In this document: piece after piece, positions 18,684 to 29,233 of the stretch
Numbering within the stretch: position 1 is the first letter of the stretch
Layout of the letters: every line of letters starts with the position of its first letter
The notes under the pieces: model-generated
The model's database searches: none
Told to the model about the DNA's origin: nothing
The model's input: the letters and a program-made list of their open reading frames with translations, nothing else
Position numbers and translations under genes: made by a program
Assembly (NCBI GenBank): GCA_018350325.1
Contig: JAEVLN010000011.1
Coordinates: 2,848,449 to 2,912,448, forward strand
Source of the DNA: Globodera rostochiensis
Taxonomy: Eukaryota > Nematoda > Chromadorea > Rhabditida > Heteroderidae
Direction of reading: 5' to 3'
Length of the DNA: 64,000 bases

Positions 18684-20414
18684 TTAAGATTTTCTCGAGA
18701 ATGGAAAGGACATCACCGATGACGTGGTCGATTTTATGGAGGAATTGTGCATGGGTCGTTTTGGCCTCTTGTTAATCGGTGCTATGGACGAGGAGGAGTT
18801 CGAAGGAGTCGGCGGCCTTTTTCCCCGCTTCAACATCAAATTTGTTGGTTCGTCGGAGCTTTTCACTAGCGATTGGTCCTTTTCCAAACTTCCGTTTTCT
18901 GCCTTATGCTGCAAAACGTTGAGCGCCCTCTTCGCTTTTACAATTCTTTTTGTAGACGGATTCGACTGAACCAAACGCATTCGAGAGAACCTTTCCTCCT
19001 CACTCTGCAACAAACGAGCGAATTTTGACGCCTTATTCGAACCGCCTAAAAGGAAATGTCAAAACATTGGTCGAACAGAAAAAATAAAACTGACTCCCAC
19101 AAATTTTGCCAATTGGAGTTTGCTCGATCACATCGTTTTCTCCGTTTTGATGGCTTGATGACATTTCGTTTTGTGGGTTCGTTTTTTCAGGAGTTTCGGG
19201 GATCACTTGAATTCGCCTTCTCGCCAAAGAGTGATGCTCTTTCGAAGACGGATGAATTGCTAAATCGACTATTTTTGAAGCAGTCTCAGAAAGATTTCAT
19301 GGGAAATTAACGAAAAACAAAAACCTTTTGTGCTCTTTTTCGGTGCTCTCGTCATCATTTCCTCGTCGTTTTCTGTCTTCTTTGCACCTTCTTCGATCGT
19401 TTCCATTTCCTCCTCCGTCACTTTGTCCAAAACTTCTAATTCTTTCACAAAATGTCCCAATCTCTCCGCCAATTTGTTTTTAAACTCCACTTGACCGCCC
19501 GAAATGTCCTGGCGATATTCCTGGGATTGAAACCGCTGCAAATCCAATGGCATTTCCAACAGCAATTGCTCGTAAATTCCGGCCAAATAAAAAGGTAGGT
19601 CATCCAAGAACCTAAACGGACGGCATTTATAAAGCAAACAAAATGACTAAATGCCATTACTCGTCACAGAGAACGTCGTCCAAAAAATGTCTGAATGCCA
19701 CCGGTTCACTCGCAACGTAAATGGCCCTCAGCCGTGCAACAATCTGTGAAAGTGATATTGGCGTTAATTTTGAGACGGTCGGGCGGTGCCCAAAATAATA
19801 GCCAAAACTTCAAGGAATGAGAAAATTTTAAGTACAAATTATCCCTTGAGGAGTCTAATCTATCCAGTTTTTTAACTTAACCTGAGTTTGGCTTAGATGG
19901 ACGGGGAAGGAGCGCAACAAATGGACTTCCAACAGAACGAACAGCTCATACAGCGATAAACCCTGCGACCCGTGTGCATCGATTTCATTGAAACATTTGA
20001 GCAATTTCTTGAGAAAAATATTTACCGACACCTTGAGAAAAAATCAATTAACTAACAGAATTCGGAGCAAAACCTGCTGGTCGGATTGAGAATGGCAGGG
20101 ATATTCTTTGGCATGAACAGCGGACAACGAATTCAGAACAATTTGATAGCACTCCCGCGAAGACTTTGACCCGACGACTCTGTCCAAAAAACTTCCAAAT
20201 TTTTCCGCAATTTCTGTAGGCGGAGACAAAAGAATCGTTGCATCTGAAGTAAAAACAGTAAAATTCATAATAAAACAAAACAACCAATGTCAATAATTTC
20301 AGTTGTCTTTGTCTTAAGTTTACGGCGAGCTCTCTTCTCTGCAATGGCATTACATTTTTCAAGCAATGAAGTCGAAGTTGGCGGAATCATAAAAACAATC
20401 GTTTTTTTTGGCAT
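18684..20414 (-). CDS. Probable Sld3/Treslin-type replication initiation protein
   Basis: Seven exons join in phase to 449 codons: 20414-20285, 20243-20074, 20031-19882, 19743-19661, 19611-19325, 19268-19101 and 19045-18684. The N-terminus is basic (EKRARRKLKTKTTEI). A helical domain of about 150 residues follows (LSLYELFVLLEVHLLRSFP, then AFRHFLDDVLCDEFLDDLPF). An acidic stretch and a basic, Ser/Thr-rich tail containing VIPETPEK come next. The helical part reminds me of the Sld3-Treslin domain, which binds Cdc45 and carries CDK-target TP sites nearby. I infer this from memory of the family, and a search could overturn it. The gene model itself is well supported by consistent phases, and two of its exons are duplicated at 17622-18000. 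Confidence 0.55.
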
Positions 20415-21937
<1,523 letters not shown>

Positions 21938-23891
21938 ACACGCCGAACGTGTCGGAAGGGATTCTGCGAGGAATAATGACGCAGTCAGTTGAGTGAAGTG
22001 ACTGACCTTTAGCCCCCCCCCCAATTGAAGCCATTTGAGCGTTTTTCCTTTTCGGGCCAATTCCATTTTGGCGTATTTTCGGTGCTGGCAATTTGGGTAA
22101 TGACTTTTTGATTATGTCGCCCTTCACTCCCCCAAATGTTGCCATCTTTCAAGTGCCAAAATTGGAGTTAATTTCCTGTTCCCTCTTCTTTATTCTCATC
22201 CGTTTGTTGTATTAGCTCAATCCGTCCCAAATTCTTTGCACCCAATCCCTCCGCAGTCCATTACCCCCCCCCCTCCTCCCCCAGCCCCCGGGGGTTGCAT
22301 AAATCTTCATGTTAATGCGTACACCGAAACAATCCCCCGAGGCTTTTCCCACTTCATTTTGTTTATCCCCAAATGCCCTCTCTCTGTTTTTGTCCTCATT
22401 TCCATTTTCGGTTCTTTTGCTAATGTTTGACACGACGCCCCCCCCCCCCCCCCCCCCCCTCCCAGTGGATTTTGAATTATTTTCACCGGTGCAAACACTT
22501 CCATTGTACACTTTTAACTCAATTTGTACGTCAACGCCCCCCCCCCCCCCCGGCGCTTAATTCAATCTCTCATCAGCTCCCTTCAGACCCAATTTGCACT
22601 CAAACTTTTCATCTTTATGGGATGATGAATGATATTTTCTCGACAAATTGGAAATGGCCTTTCCCATCGGCGGATCCATCCCAAAGGTCACGCAAACGCT
22701 CGCATCCTTTTCATTCTGCTGGGAATGAAAAGTTGGGGCGGGCCGGCGCCGGGAGGGGAGGAGGGGGGGGGGGTAAGGGAAGGGAAATGGATGGAATTTT
22801 CAGGGAAAATCGGGCACAAAAGGCCAAATTGAATCATATTCATTTTCGGGATGAGAGACATTTGCTTGTTTTTGTGCCCGCATTTGCCGTGTGAGAGTGT
22901 CTGTCATTTTTCCCTTTTCATACTGTTTTTTTGTGAATGAAAGAAATGATGCGATGGCCCCCCCTTTTTTACCCCCCCCCCCCCCCCCCGCCTTCCTTAA
23001 GTTCATTGACAACCATCCGAAATAATTTTCTTGGGCATTTGCCTTCGTTCCGGTGGACAAACTTATACAAATTCACTTCCCTCCCCTCTTACCCTTTTTT
23101 CATTTTTTAATACTTTTGGAGGCTTTCCCTTCGGCATTGGCATTAGGGGGGGGGGGGGTGCGTTAGTTGGAACGTTGTGAGAAGGCGGCAGGGAACTGCT
23201 CCAACTCCTCGTTTTAACATTGCAGCCCAAACCCTTTTTAGTGCAAGGAAAAGGTAGTTAAAGCTGCTGGATGTTTTGTTCTGGAAACAGAGCTGTTGGA
23301 CTCGCTCGAAGTTCGCACTCGTTGTACTGCTTCAAAGGGAAGGACATTCCATGGAAGGGAAGGGAAGGGAAGGGAAGGGAAGGGAAGGGAAGGGAAGGGA
23401 AGGGAAGGGAAGGGAAGGGAAGGGGCAAACCGCGCAACGACTCAATTAGTCCATATTTTTGGATTCGTCCGAATTAATCCTCCGCTGTCTAATGCAAACT
23501 CCGACCCAAATGTTTTCCTCCTTCAGTAGCCGGCAGATTATTCCTGCGCAATTTAAGCGGCGGGTGGACCCCCCCCCCCCAAATAATGCCAAACATTAGC
23601 GGCATTTCCTCCCTCAAAAGCATTTGCCATTAAATTCGAATGACAAATTGACGTTTTCGGAAAGGGCACTTCAATAAATTAGCCGCCAACGGAATGATCA
23701 TTTCACCTGTTCCGTTTATCGGCGGTCGCTTCCCCTCCAACTTTTTGTTCTTGGGAACTTTTTTCGTCTTTTCGAGACCGACTCTCGACGAAATTCCGTC
23801 TCTCCCGCGCCTATTTGCTTTGCCTCCTTGCAGACGGACTCAGTCATTTCACTGCGCTAAAATTACTCCAGCAGAACGCTTCCATTGCCCA
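21938..23891. other. Intergenic DNA dominated by poly-C and poly-G tracts
   Basis: Runs of 9-22 C occur near 22012, 22263, 22438, 22540 and 22972, with G runs at 22747 and 23149. No exon is convincing between them. The apparent proline- or glycine-rich ORFs here are translations of these runs. Promoter and 5' sequence of the neuropeptide gene should lie at the right end. Confidence 0.5.
23353..23423. repeat. (GGGAA)n microsatellite
   Basis: About 14 perfect copies of the pentamer GGGAA. The purine strand is the plus strand throughout. Such arrays are hypermutable. Confidence 0.95.
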
Positions 23892-24846
23892 ATGTATCGT
23901 CTTCTGCTGATTCTGATCCTTCCTGCCGTCGTCGCCGTACTCTCTGCCTCAGCGGAGGAACAACAGCAGTCCGAGGTTAAATGACCTTCCAGAAGTTTCT
24001 CTTTTCGTCGATTCCCCCCCCCCCGCCGTTGGTCCCCTCCACTCAAATTCCCTTAGAATTGAGTTACCTCCGCGGATTGGAAAGAAAGAACAAATTGATA
24101 GGCGATCCACGATAAAATTTGACAAATTGCCTTTTAGAACGGAGAGCGATGAAATTTTTTAAAAATTTGACCAATTCTGGAATGCTTTAGGGGCTGGATG
24201 ATGTCATCCTTAAATGTTGTTTGCTTTTCCTCCAAAAATTCTCAATTATTCCCCCGGGGGTAATTGGAAAAGGTTTGGAAGAAATGAAAGGTTTGAAAAA
24301 TGTGACAACGGAGGAAAGCATTTTAATGGAGTAAGTTTGTGGCTTGAAACCCCCCCCCCCCCCCCCCCCCCCCCCCAAAGTTTTTCTTTCCTTGAGACTG
24401 ACTGTCTCTGTTCCCTTTCTCTGATCACTTTCCCTCCCTTCAGCAGCCCTCCGGCGTTCTTTTGGACTTGGTCCCGACTGAACTTGCGGACAACAAACGA
24501 TCGCTGAGACGTTTTGCCTTCGCTAAACGCGCTCGAACGTTTGCTTTTGCTAAACGGAACGCCGCCGACGGATGGGGGAGGGCCTTCGCTTTTGCGAAAA
24601 GGGCGGAGGTGCCCCAGGGGACCGAGTGAGTCTCACTTAATCACTTAACACTAACGACCGGACTTGAGGGCCGGTCGAGAATCTCGATCGGTCCGAATTG
24701 AATCAGCCCAAAAAAGTTGGCTAATTAATTGCCCGTACAAATTAAGCCGCTTCACTTTTAGAAAACGTTTCGCTTTCGCGGACGGCGGTGTCAGAAGGTT
24801 CGCATTCGCCAAGCGCAATTATCGCCAATTCGCATTCGCCCGATGA
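23892..24846 (+). CDS. FAFA-type neuropeptide precursor (NLP-18/NLP-20-like)
   Basis: Exons 23892-23975, 24444-24625 and 24762-24846 join in phase to 116 codons. Residues 1-21 are a signal peptide (MYRLLLILILPAVVAVLSASA). The rest is a series of peptides separated by KR or RR sites: SLRRFAFA, ARTFAFA, NAADGWGRAFAFA, then a spacer, FAFADGGVRRFAFA and NYRQFAFA. C-terminal FAFA peptides are known from nematode nlp-18 and nlp-20; they have no Gly donor and so would be free acids. The peptides would be processed in neurosecretory vesicles and released. Intron 1 contains a C run of about 28. Intron 2 carries a palindromic repeat at 24658-24694. Exons 2 and 3 have a rearranged copy at 17220-17620. 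Confidence 0.88.
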
Positions 24847-25291
24847 GAAAGTGAGGCGAAAGAGTGAACAACAACAAAATAACAAAGTCTCCGCCGTTTT
24901 TATCAGCTTGTTTCGACCCGCCCGTGGCATTTTTTCCAATTTTTGTTCACATTCCTTCGGCACATTTTGATCAAAAATGAATAAACGATTCTTGTGATTG
25001 GACGACTGACTGTCTGTGACTGAAGCTGGTCAACTGCGTTTCAACAAATATATCTCCTAAAAGCTCTAAATGATTAGAATTTCCACAAGTTCCCCAAAAA
25101 GTTATAAAAAGTTGTAAAATCAGACTTTTTCAAAGATTTATGGCCACAACTTTAATTTACGGTGCGATAAGCGACGGGCGAGCGATCGGAGAAAATCAAA
25201 CAAAATTAATGGGAGAAATTATGGAAGTCCGTTACATTTGTTCGAATATTCTCAGATTCCGTCTCATTTCCTCCATTTGTTTCGTTTTCTT
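24847..25291. other. Intergenic
   Basis: 3' flank of the neuropeptide gene and 3' flank of the HSP12 gene (convergent). An AATAAA lies at about 24980. No other feature is supported. Confidence 0.4.
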
Positions 25292-25953
25292 TCATTTCTT
25301 CTGAGCGGTGACACGGAGAACGCCGTTTTGCGTCAGGTGGGATTTGATGGTGCCCTGAAGCACTTGCCGTTAATGGGGGGGGCTAATGCAAATGCCCTGG
25401 GGCGGACTGATTGACTCACCGTGTTCACATCGCTCGGCAATTTGTAGGAGCGGTTGATTTCCCGACTCACCGAGCCGTGCACGTCACTTCGAGCCTCGTG
25501 CTTAAAGCAGAAATATTGAAATGGCGAAGGAGGGGAATGGCATAATTAGAGCTAAGCCTCGACCCTTCGGGAATGTGTCGGGGGGGGGGGGCTACTCTGG
25601 TATAAATGTAATGTCCACAGATTGATCAGAATTAATGATCTGTTCTTGAGTTAATCGCGAATGAATGAATGAATACCTTGCAATGAATGTTCAGATGGTC
25701 AGAGACAACTTTCACCTAAATGATCAAATCCAGATTAGTCGCCCCCGCCCCGCCACCTCAATTTCGCTTGGCGTGAAGAAGGCCACGTCCAACCCGACCT
25801 CCCATTTGTCCGACAAATTGTGAACTTTCACAACTCCGTCGTTGTGCTAAATGCAAAAATGAAACATTGCTAAAAGTAGACACCAATTCCGACCTGCAGA
25901 GGCCAATCCCACTGTTGACCACTCCATTCGTGGGTAACTTCGATATTGTCCAT
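25292..25953 (-). CDS. hsp-12: Small heat-shock protein, HSP12 type
   Basis: Five exons (25953-25894, 25846-25757, 25715-25677, 25500-25420, 25354-25292) join in phase 0 to 110 codons. The protein is an alpha-crystallin domain with minimal flanks: EWSGQQWDWPL at the start, NDGVVKVHNLSDKWEVGLDV, FFTPSEIEVKVV, HEARSDVHGSVSREINRSY, KLPSDVNTGTIKSHLTQNG and VLRVTAQKK at the end. The short tails are the hallmark of the nematode HSP12 group, which forms small oligomers with weak or no chaperone activity. Four of five introns are under 110 nt. Confidence 0.93.
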
Positions 25954-26680
25954 TAGTTATTTAATGTATTTGTGTCGGTGATTAGAGAATTGAAATGAAG
26001 AAAGTGTGTGATATTTTGATCCTTTTATAAGCAAACAATCAGCCACAATCCGGAGGCGGACAGATGGTCTGTCCCCCCGGGGGGGGGACTTTGGAGGCAA
26101 CCGATGGTCCACTGACTATGAGGCTAACGATGAAAGAAAAGGGAAGGTTAAGAAGAAACATTCCCCGCCATGTGGTTGGCTTGCTGCTTCGAAAACCTAA
26201 GAGAGCCATCAATCGATCACTCTCGCTGATCTTTCTGGACTTGTTGTTGTCCGTCAGTGTCAGCAAAGAATGGGCGTTGGAACAAAAAGTGAAGTGAAAG
26301 TGATCTGGAGATTTCCCGATCGCTTAAGTTTCATTTGCTCATCCAAAATGAGAATTGGCAAAAGTGTAAACAAAATATTTTCCCAATAAATGTTTTCATT
26401 TCAAGCCCTTTCCTCGCTGCTTTTGTTTAATAGACAATGAAAGAGAATGAATAGCTCTGATTGATTTGATTGAGACATTGACAAAAACTTTTGAAACAAA
26501 CAAAATTTGGAATTTGTTGGTTGATGTCGAGAGGCATTTAATTGAATTCATCCGTGCTTTATTCATTCGGGAGATGGAACATTCCATTCACTTCCGTAAT
26601 TATCAAAAGTGTGAGATCTTTTGGATCAGAATTAAACCAAACCCCGCCGCGGGGGTTGGGTCGTAGTCATTCCATTCCGA
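25954..26680. other. Intergenic
   Basis: Upstream region of HSP12 (minus) and 3' flank of the secreted-peptide gene. A G/C hairpin CCCCCCGGGGGGGGG lies at 26081. I looked for heat-shock elements (nGAAn repeats) upstream of the HSP12 ATG and saw none clear enough to call. Confidence 0.35.
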
Positions 26681-27258
26681 TCACTTCTCCCCCTCCGGCG
26701 TCGTGGCGCTCCGTCTCTTCCGCTCCTCAAAAAAGTAGCACTGGACCGGCGAAAAATAACAATTGGTATTGCCTTAAAGGCACGAATTTACAACAAAAAA
26801 AAGGGCCCATTTTGATGAACAAAGCCTACCCATCTGATCCAGTGATCGGAGCCGAACTCGAAAAGCGTCCTGAAACTGAGAGAATAAAGAAAAGGCGTCC
26901 CCCCCCCCCCCACTTTGCCCACATTGGGTCCAAATTCTGCCCGCTTATTCAGAATGGTCGCCAATGCGTTGATCATTCGATTGTTCCGCTTGGACATCGC
27001 CCGTCCGTCCGCACGTTCCGTCGATGGGCCACCGGTGAGCAGCGGCACCACTGCCACAACGGCACTCTCAGCAGCGGCAGATGGGGAGAAAGTGTTCTGC
27101 TTCGGCTGTTGATGGCCCATTTCGTTTAAATTGAAGAATTGGGAGAGGGGTCGGACAGCCGCATAATTACTGCTGGAAGTCGAAAGGACGGATTCGAATG
27201 AGAGGAGGAGGAGGAGCGCCAAGTGGGAGGAAAGGGCGATGGACGAAGAGGGGGCCAT
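26681..27258 (-). CDS. Putative secreted peptide precursor
   Basis: Exon 1 (27258-26923) and exon 2 (26740-26681) join in phase 0 to 131 codons. The N-terminus has a hydrophobic signal-like core (SSHLALLLLLSFESVLS). After a variable spacer there are dibasic sites: SKR, then NNRMINALATILN, then KR, then AEFGPNCYFFEE, then RKRR and a short acidic tail. This layout is typical of a neuropeptide or hormone precursor processed in the regulated secretory path. I do not recognise the peptide family. Both exons lie between C-rich tracts and the single intron starts GTGGGC. An in-frame upstream ATG at 27300 would add 14 residues ahead of the signal. Confidence 0.6.
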
Positions 27259-28154
27259 TACAATTGAAGGAAAGTCGTCTTGCTTTTTGCTAAAAGGCAT
27301 TTGAGTGCAAAAACTGTTAATGACTTATGAGACTCGAGATTGCCGAGAGTCGGATAAACAAAACGTTTTTCCGATTTTAAAATAAATTATTAAAAAAGGG
27401 TATCTATCACCGGAATTTGCGGTGTTGTCTTAGAAAATCGCTGTGAAATGCTTAAAGGGATTTGCTTAAGAATGAACAAAAGCGTGGCCAGATTGGCGAA
27501 GAAAGGCACCGAACCGCGGAGTTTTAATTGGATCGGCCGTTTTGGACATTCATTAATTGCTTACGTATGTCCAGCGGCGCCACACGCATCAAAGCAGAAA
27601 ATTTCGATTTAATGGGGCGGCGGGGGGGGGGATCAGTTTATTCGGGGAACACGGCTGCCTGCCGAACACCGTACCCACATCCGGCCGGTGTCGGGCCCTT
27701 TTAGTACAAATGGTAGGAATCGTTACGTAACAAATCCATCATTAACCAAAAACCTTTAAACAAATCCACAACAAAACATTTAGGTATTTAAATTTAGTGA
27801 CGTTTCAAGAAAGCATTGGAACGGCTTTCGGCTAAAGAAAATGACCTGGGTTCGATTTAAGCAACCCGAAAAATGTGATCCTATAACCCTAGGAAACGTC
27901 GATAAGCGAGCGAGTAACGAATTGGAGGTTCGTTCCTAATTTGTAAGTGTGGAATTAATGTAATAACAATAAATTAATCAAAAAAAGTAAAAACAATTAA
28001 ATAAACGACTGGCTTGTGATAAATAACATCGTTTAACCACACTTTCTACTGCCGTCACTTCACATCGTTTTTCTCTTTTTGCTGTTGTTGCCAATTCCGT
28101 TTTTGCGATGTCGACGACCTTTGCATGCAATCTCTGTGAATTTAGGTAATTTGG
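27259..28154. other. Intergenic
   Basis: No gene is supported. Positions 27640-27705 hold a GC-rich short open stretch with CCGAACACCG and an inverted CCGGCCGGTGTCGG, of unknown meaning. A G run is at 27621. Confidence 0.35.
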
Positions 28155-28587
28155 GGGCATCCATGTTTAGTTTGGGGTCAATTCTGGCATCCATGTTTAG
28201 TTTGGGGTCAATCCTGGCATCCATGTTTAATTTGGGGTCAACTGGCATCCATGTTTAGTTTGGGGTCAATCCTGGCATCCATGTTTAGTTTGGGGTTAAT
28301 CCTTGCATCCATGTTTAGTTTGGGGTCAACTGGCATCCATGTTTAGTTTGGGGTCAATTCTGGCATCCATGTTTAGTTTGGGGTTAATCCTGGCATCCAT
28401 GTTTAGTTTGGGGTCAACTGGCATCCATGTTTAGTTTGGGGTCAATCCTGGCATCCATGTTTAGTTTGGGGTTAATCCTGGCATCCATGTTTAGTTTGGG
28501 GTCAATCCTGGCATCCATGTTTAGTTTGGGGTTAATCCTGGCATCCTTTAGTTTGGGGTCAATTCTGGCATCCTTTAGTTTGGGGTC
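28155..28587. repeat. About 30 bp minisatellite adjoining the 5' LTR
   Basis: About 15 units of GGCATCCATGTTTAGTTTGGG plus a short variable spacer (GTCAATCCT, GTTAATCCT or GTCAACT). Units are about 30 bp, with 25-26 bp shortened variants. The last units drop CCATGT. The array runs straight into the LTR without a gap. Read on the minus strand it is an open repeat (PKLNMDARID), which I treat as chance. Confidence 0.9.
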
Positions 28588-28965
28588 TGTTGGATTCCCT
28601 CTGATTGAAAAAAGCCGCTTTTGGTTCCCCACCCATCCATCACTCGTCCCCATCCCTTCACTAAACCCAAAATACAATCTGTTGCCCTTTATGCATTTGC
28701 CGATTTTCCCAGCCAATATTTGTGTAACGGGACCTCTGCCCGTTTCCCTCTCGAATGTTTTCTCGACTCCTCCCTCCCTTGACCAGTATTTAAGAAATAT
28801 GCTTCAGCCATTCTTCAGGTTCTTTTATCTCAATTTTGTCAGGTTCCCTGCCTGAGCTTTCTTTTGCATTTACCATACTTTTGCCTTAAACCTTCGATAA
28901 ACTCTTTTCCCAACCAAGCCCCAAATTTGAGTCGAGAGTCCAAATCAAGAGTCGGGGACACAACA
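28588..28965 (+). repeat. 5' LTR
   Basis: Starts TGTTGGATTCCC and ends GGGACACAACA (TG...CA). A TATTTAAGAAATA box at about 28785 may be the core promoter. Same length as the 3' LTR. Confidence 0.93.
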
Positions 28966-28971
28966 CCTTTT

Positions 28972-28989
28972 TGGTGCCACGACCCGGGA
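28972..28989 (+). other. Primer-binding site
   Basis: TGGTGCCACGACCCGGGA begins 6 nt after the 5' LTR with the TGG expected to pair with a tRNA CCA end. I cannot say which tRNA without a search. Confidence 0.7.
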
Positions 28990-29026
28990 ACTTTAATTGT
29001 CCCCTTGATTTGGTGAAGTGATTCGA

Positions 29027-29182
29027 GCTGGTCAAAGTTTAGTACTTCCAGCGTCGAAATTCAAGTGAGCTGGTCAAAGTTAAGTACTTCCAGCCGGAAG
29101 AAAGGATCCCTGGTTAAAGTTGAGTACTTCCAGTCGAAAGGATCTCGAGAAAACTTTGAGCTGGTCAACTGAGTGTTCCAGC
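29027..29182 (+). promoter_or_regulatory. Four leader hairpin repeats
   Basis: Four copies of a GCTGG-loop-CCAGC hairpin lie at 29027-29052, 29069-29094, about 29109-29133 and 29160-29182. Loops read TCAAAGTTTAGTACTT or close variants. They sit between the primer-binding site and the gag ATG, where packaging or translation signals are usual. Function is inferred from position. Confidence 0.6.
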
Positions 29183-29233
29183 CGAACAAATTTGAAACCA
29201 AAGAAAAAAAAAAGTTTAAGGAAAAGGATTGAA

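Noticed and set aside
22427..22894. Proline-rich ORFs around the C runs
   Set aside because: Poly-C reads as poly-Pro in every frame; no splice-consistent or domain-bearing exon is present.
28414..28716. Minus-strand ORF with PKLNMDARID repeats
   Set aside because: Translation of the minisatellite running into the LTR; no evidence of a gene.
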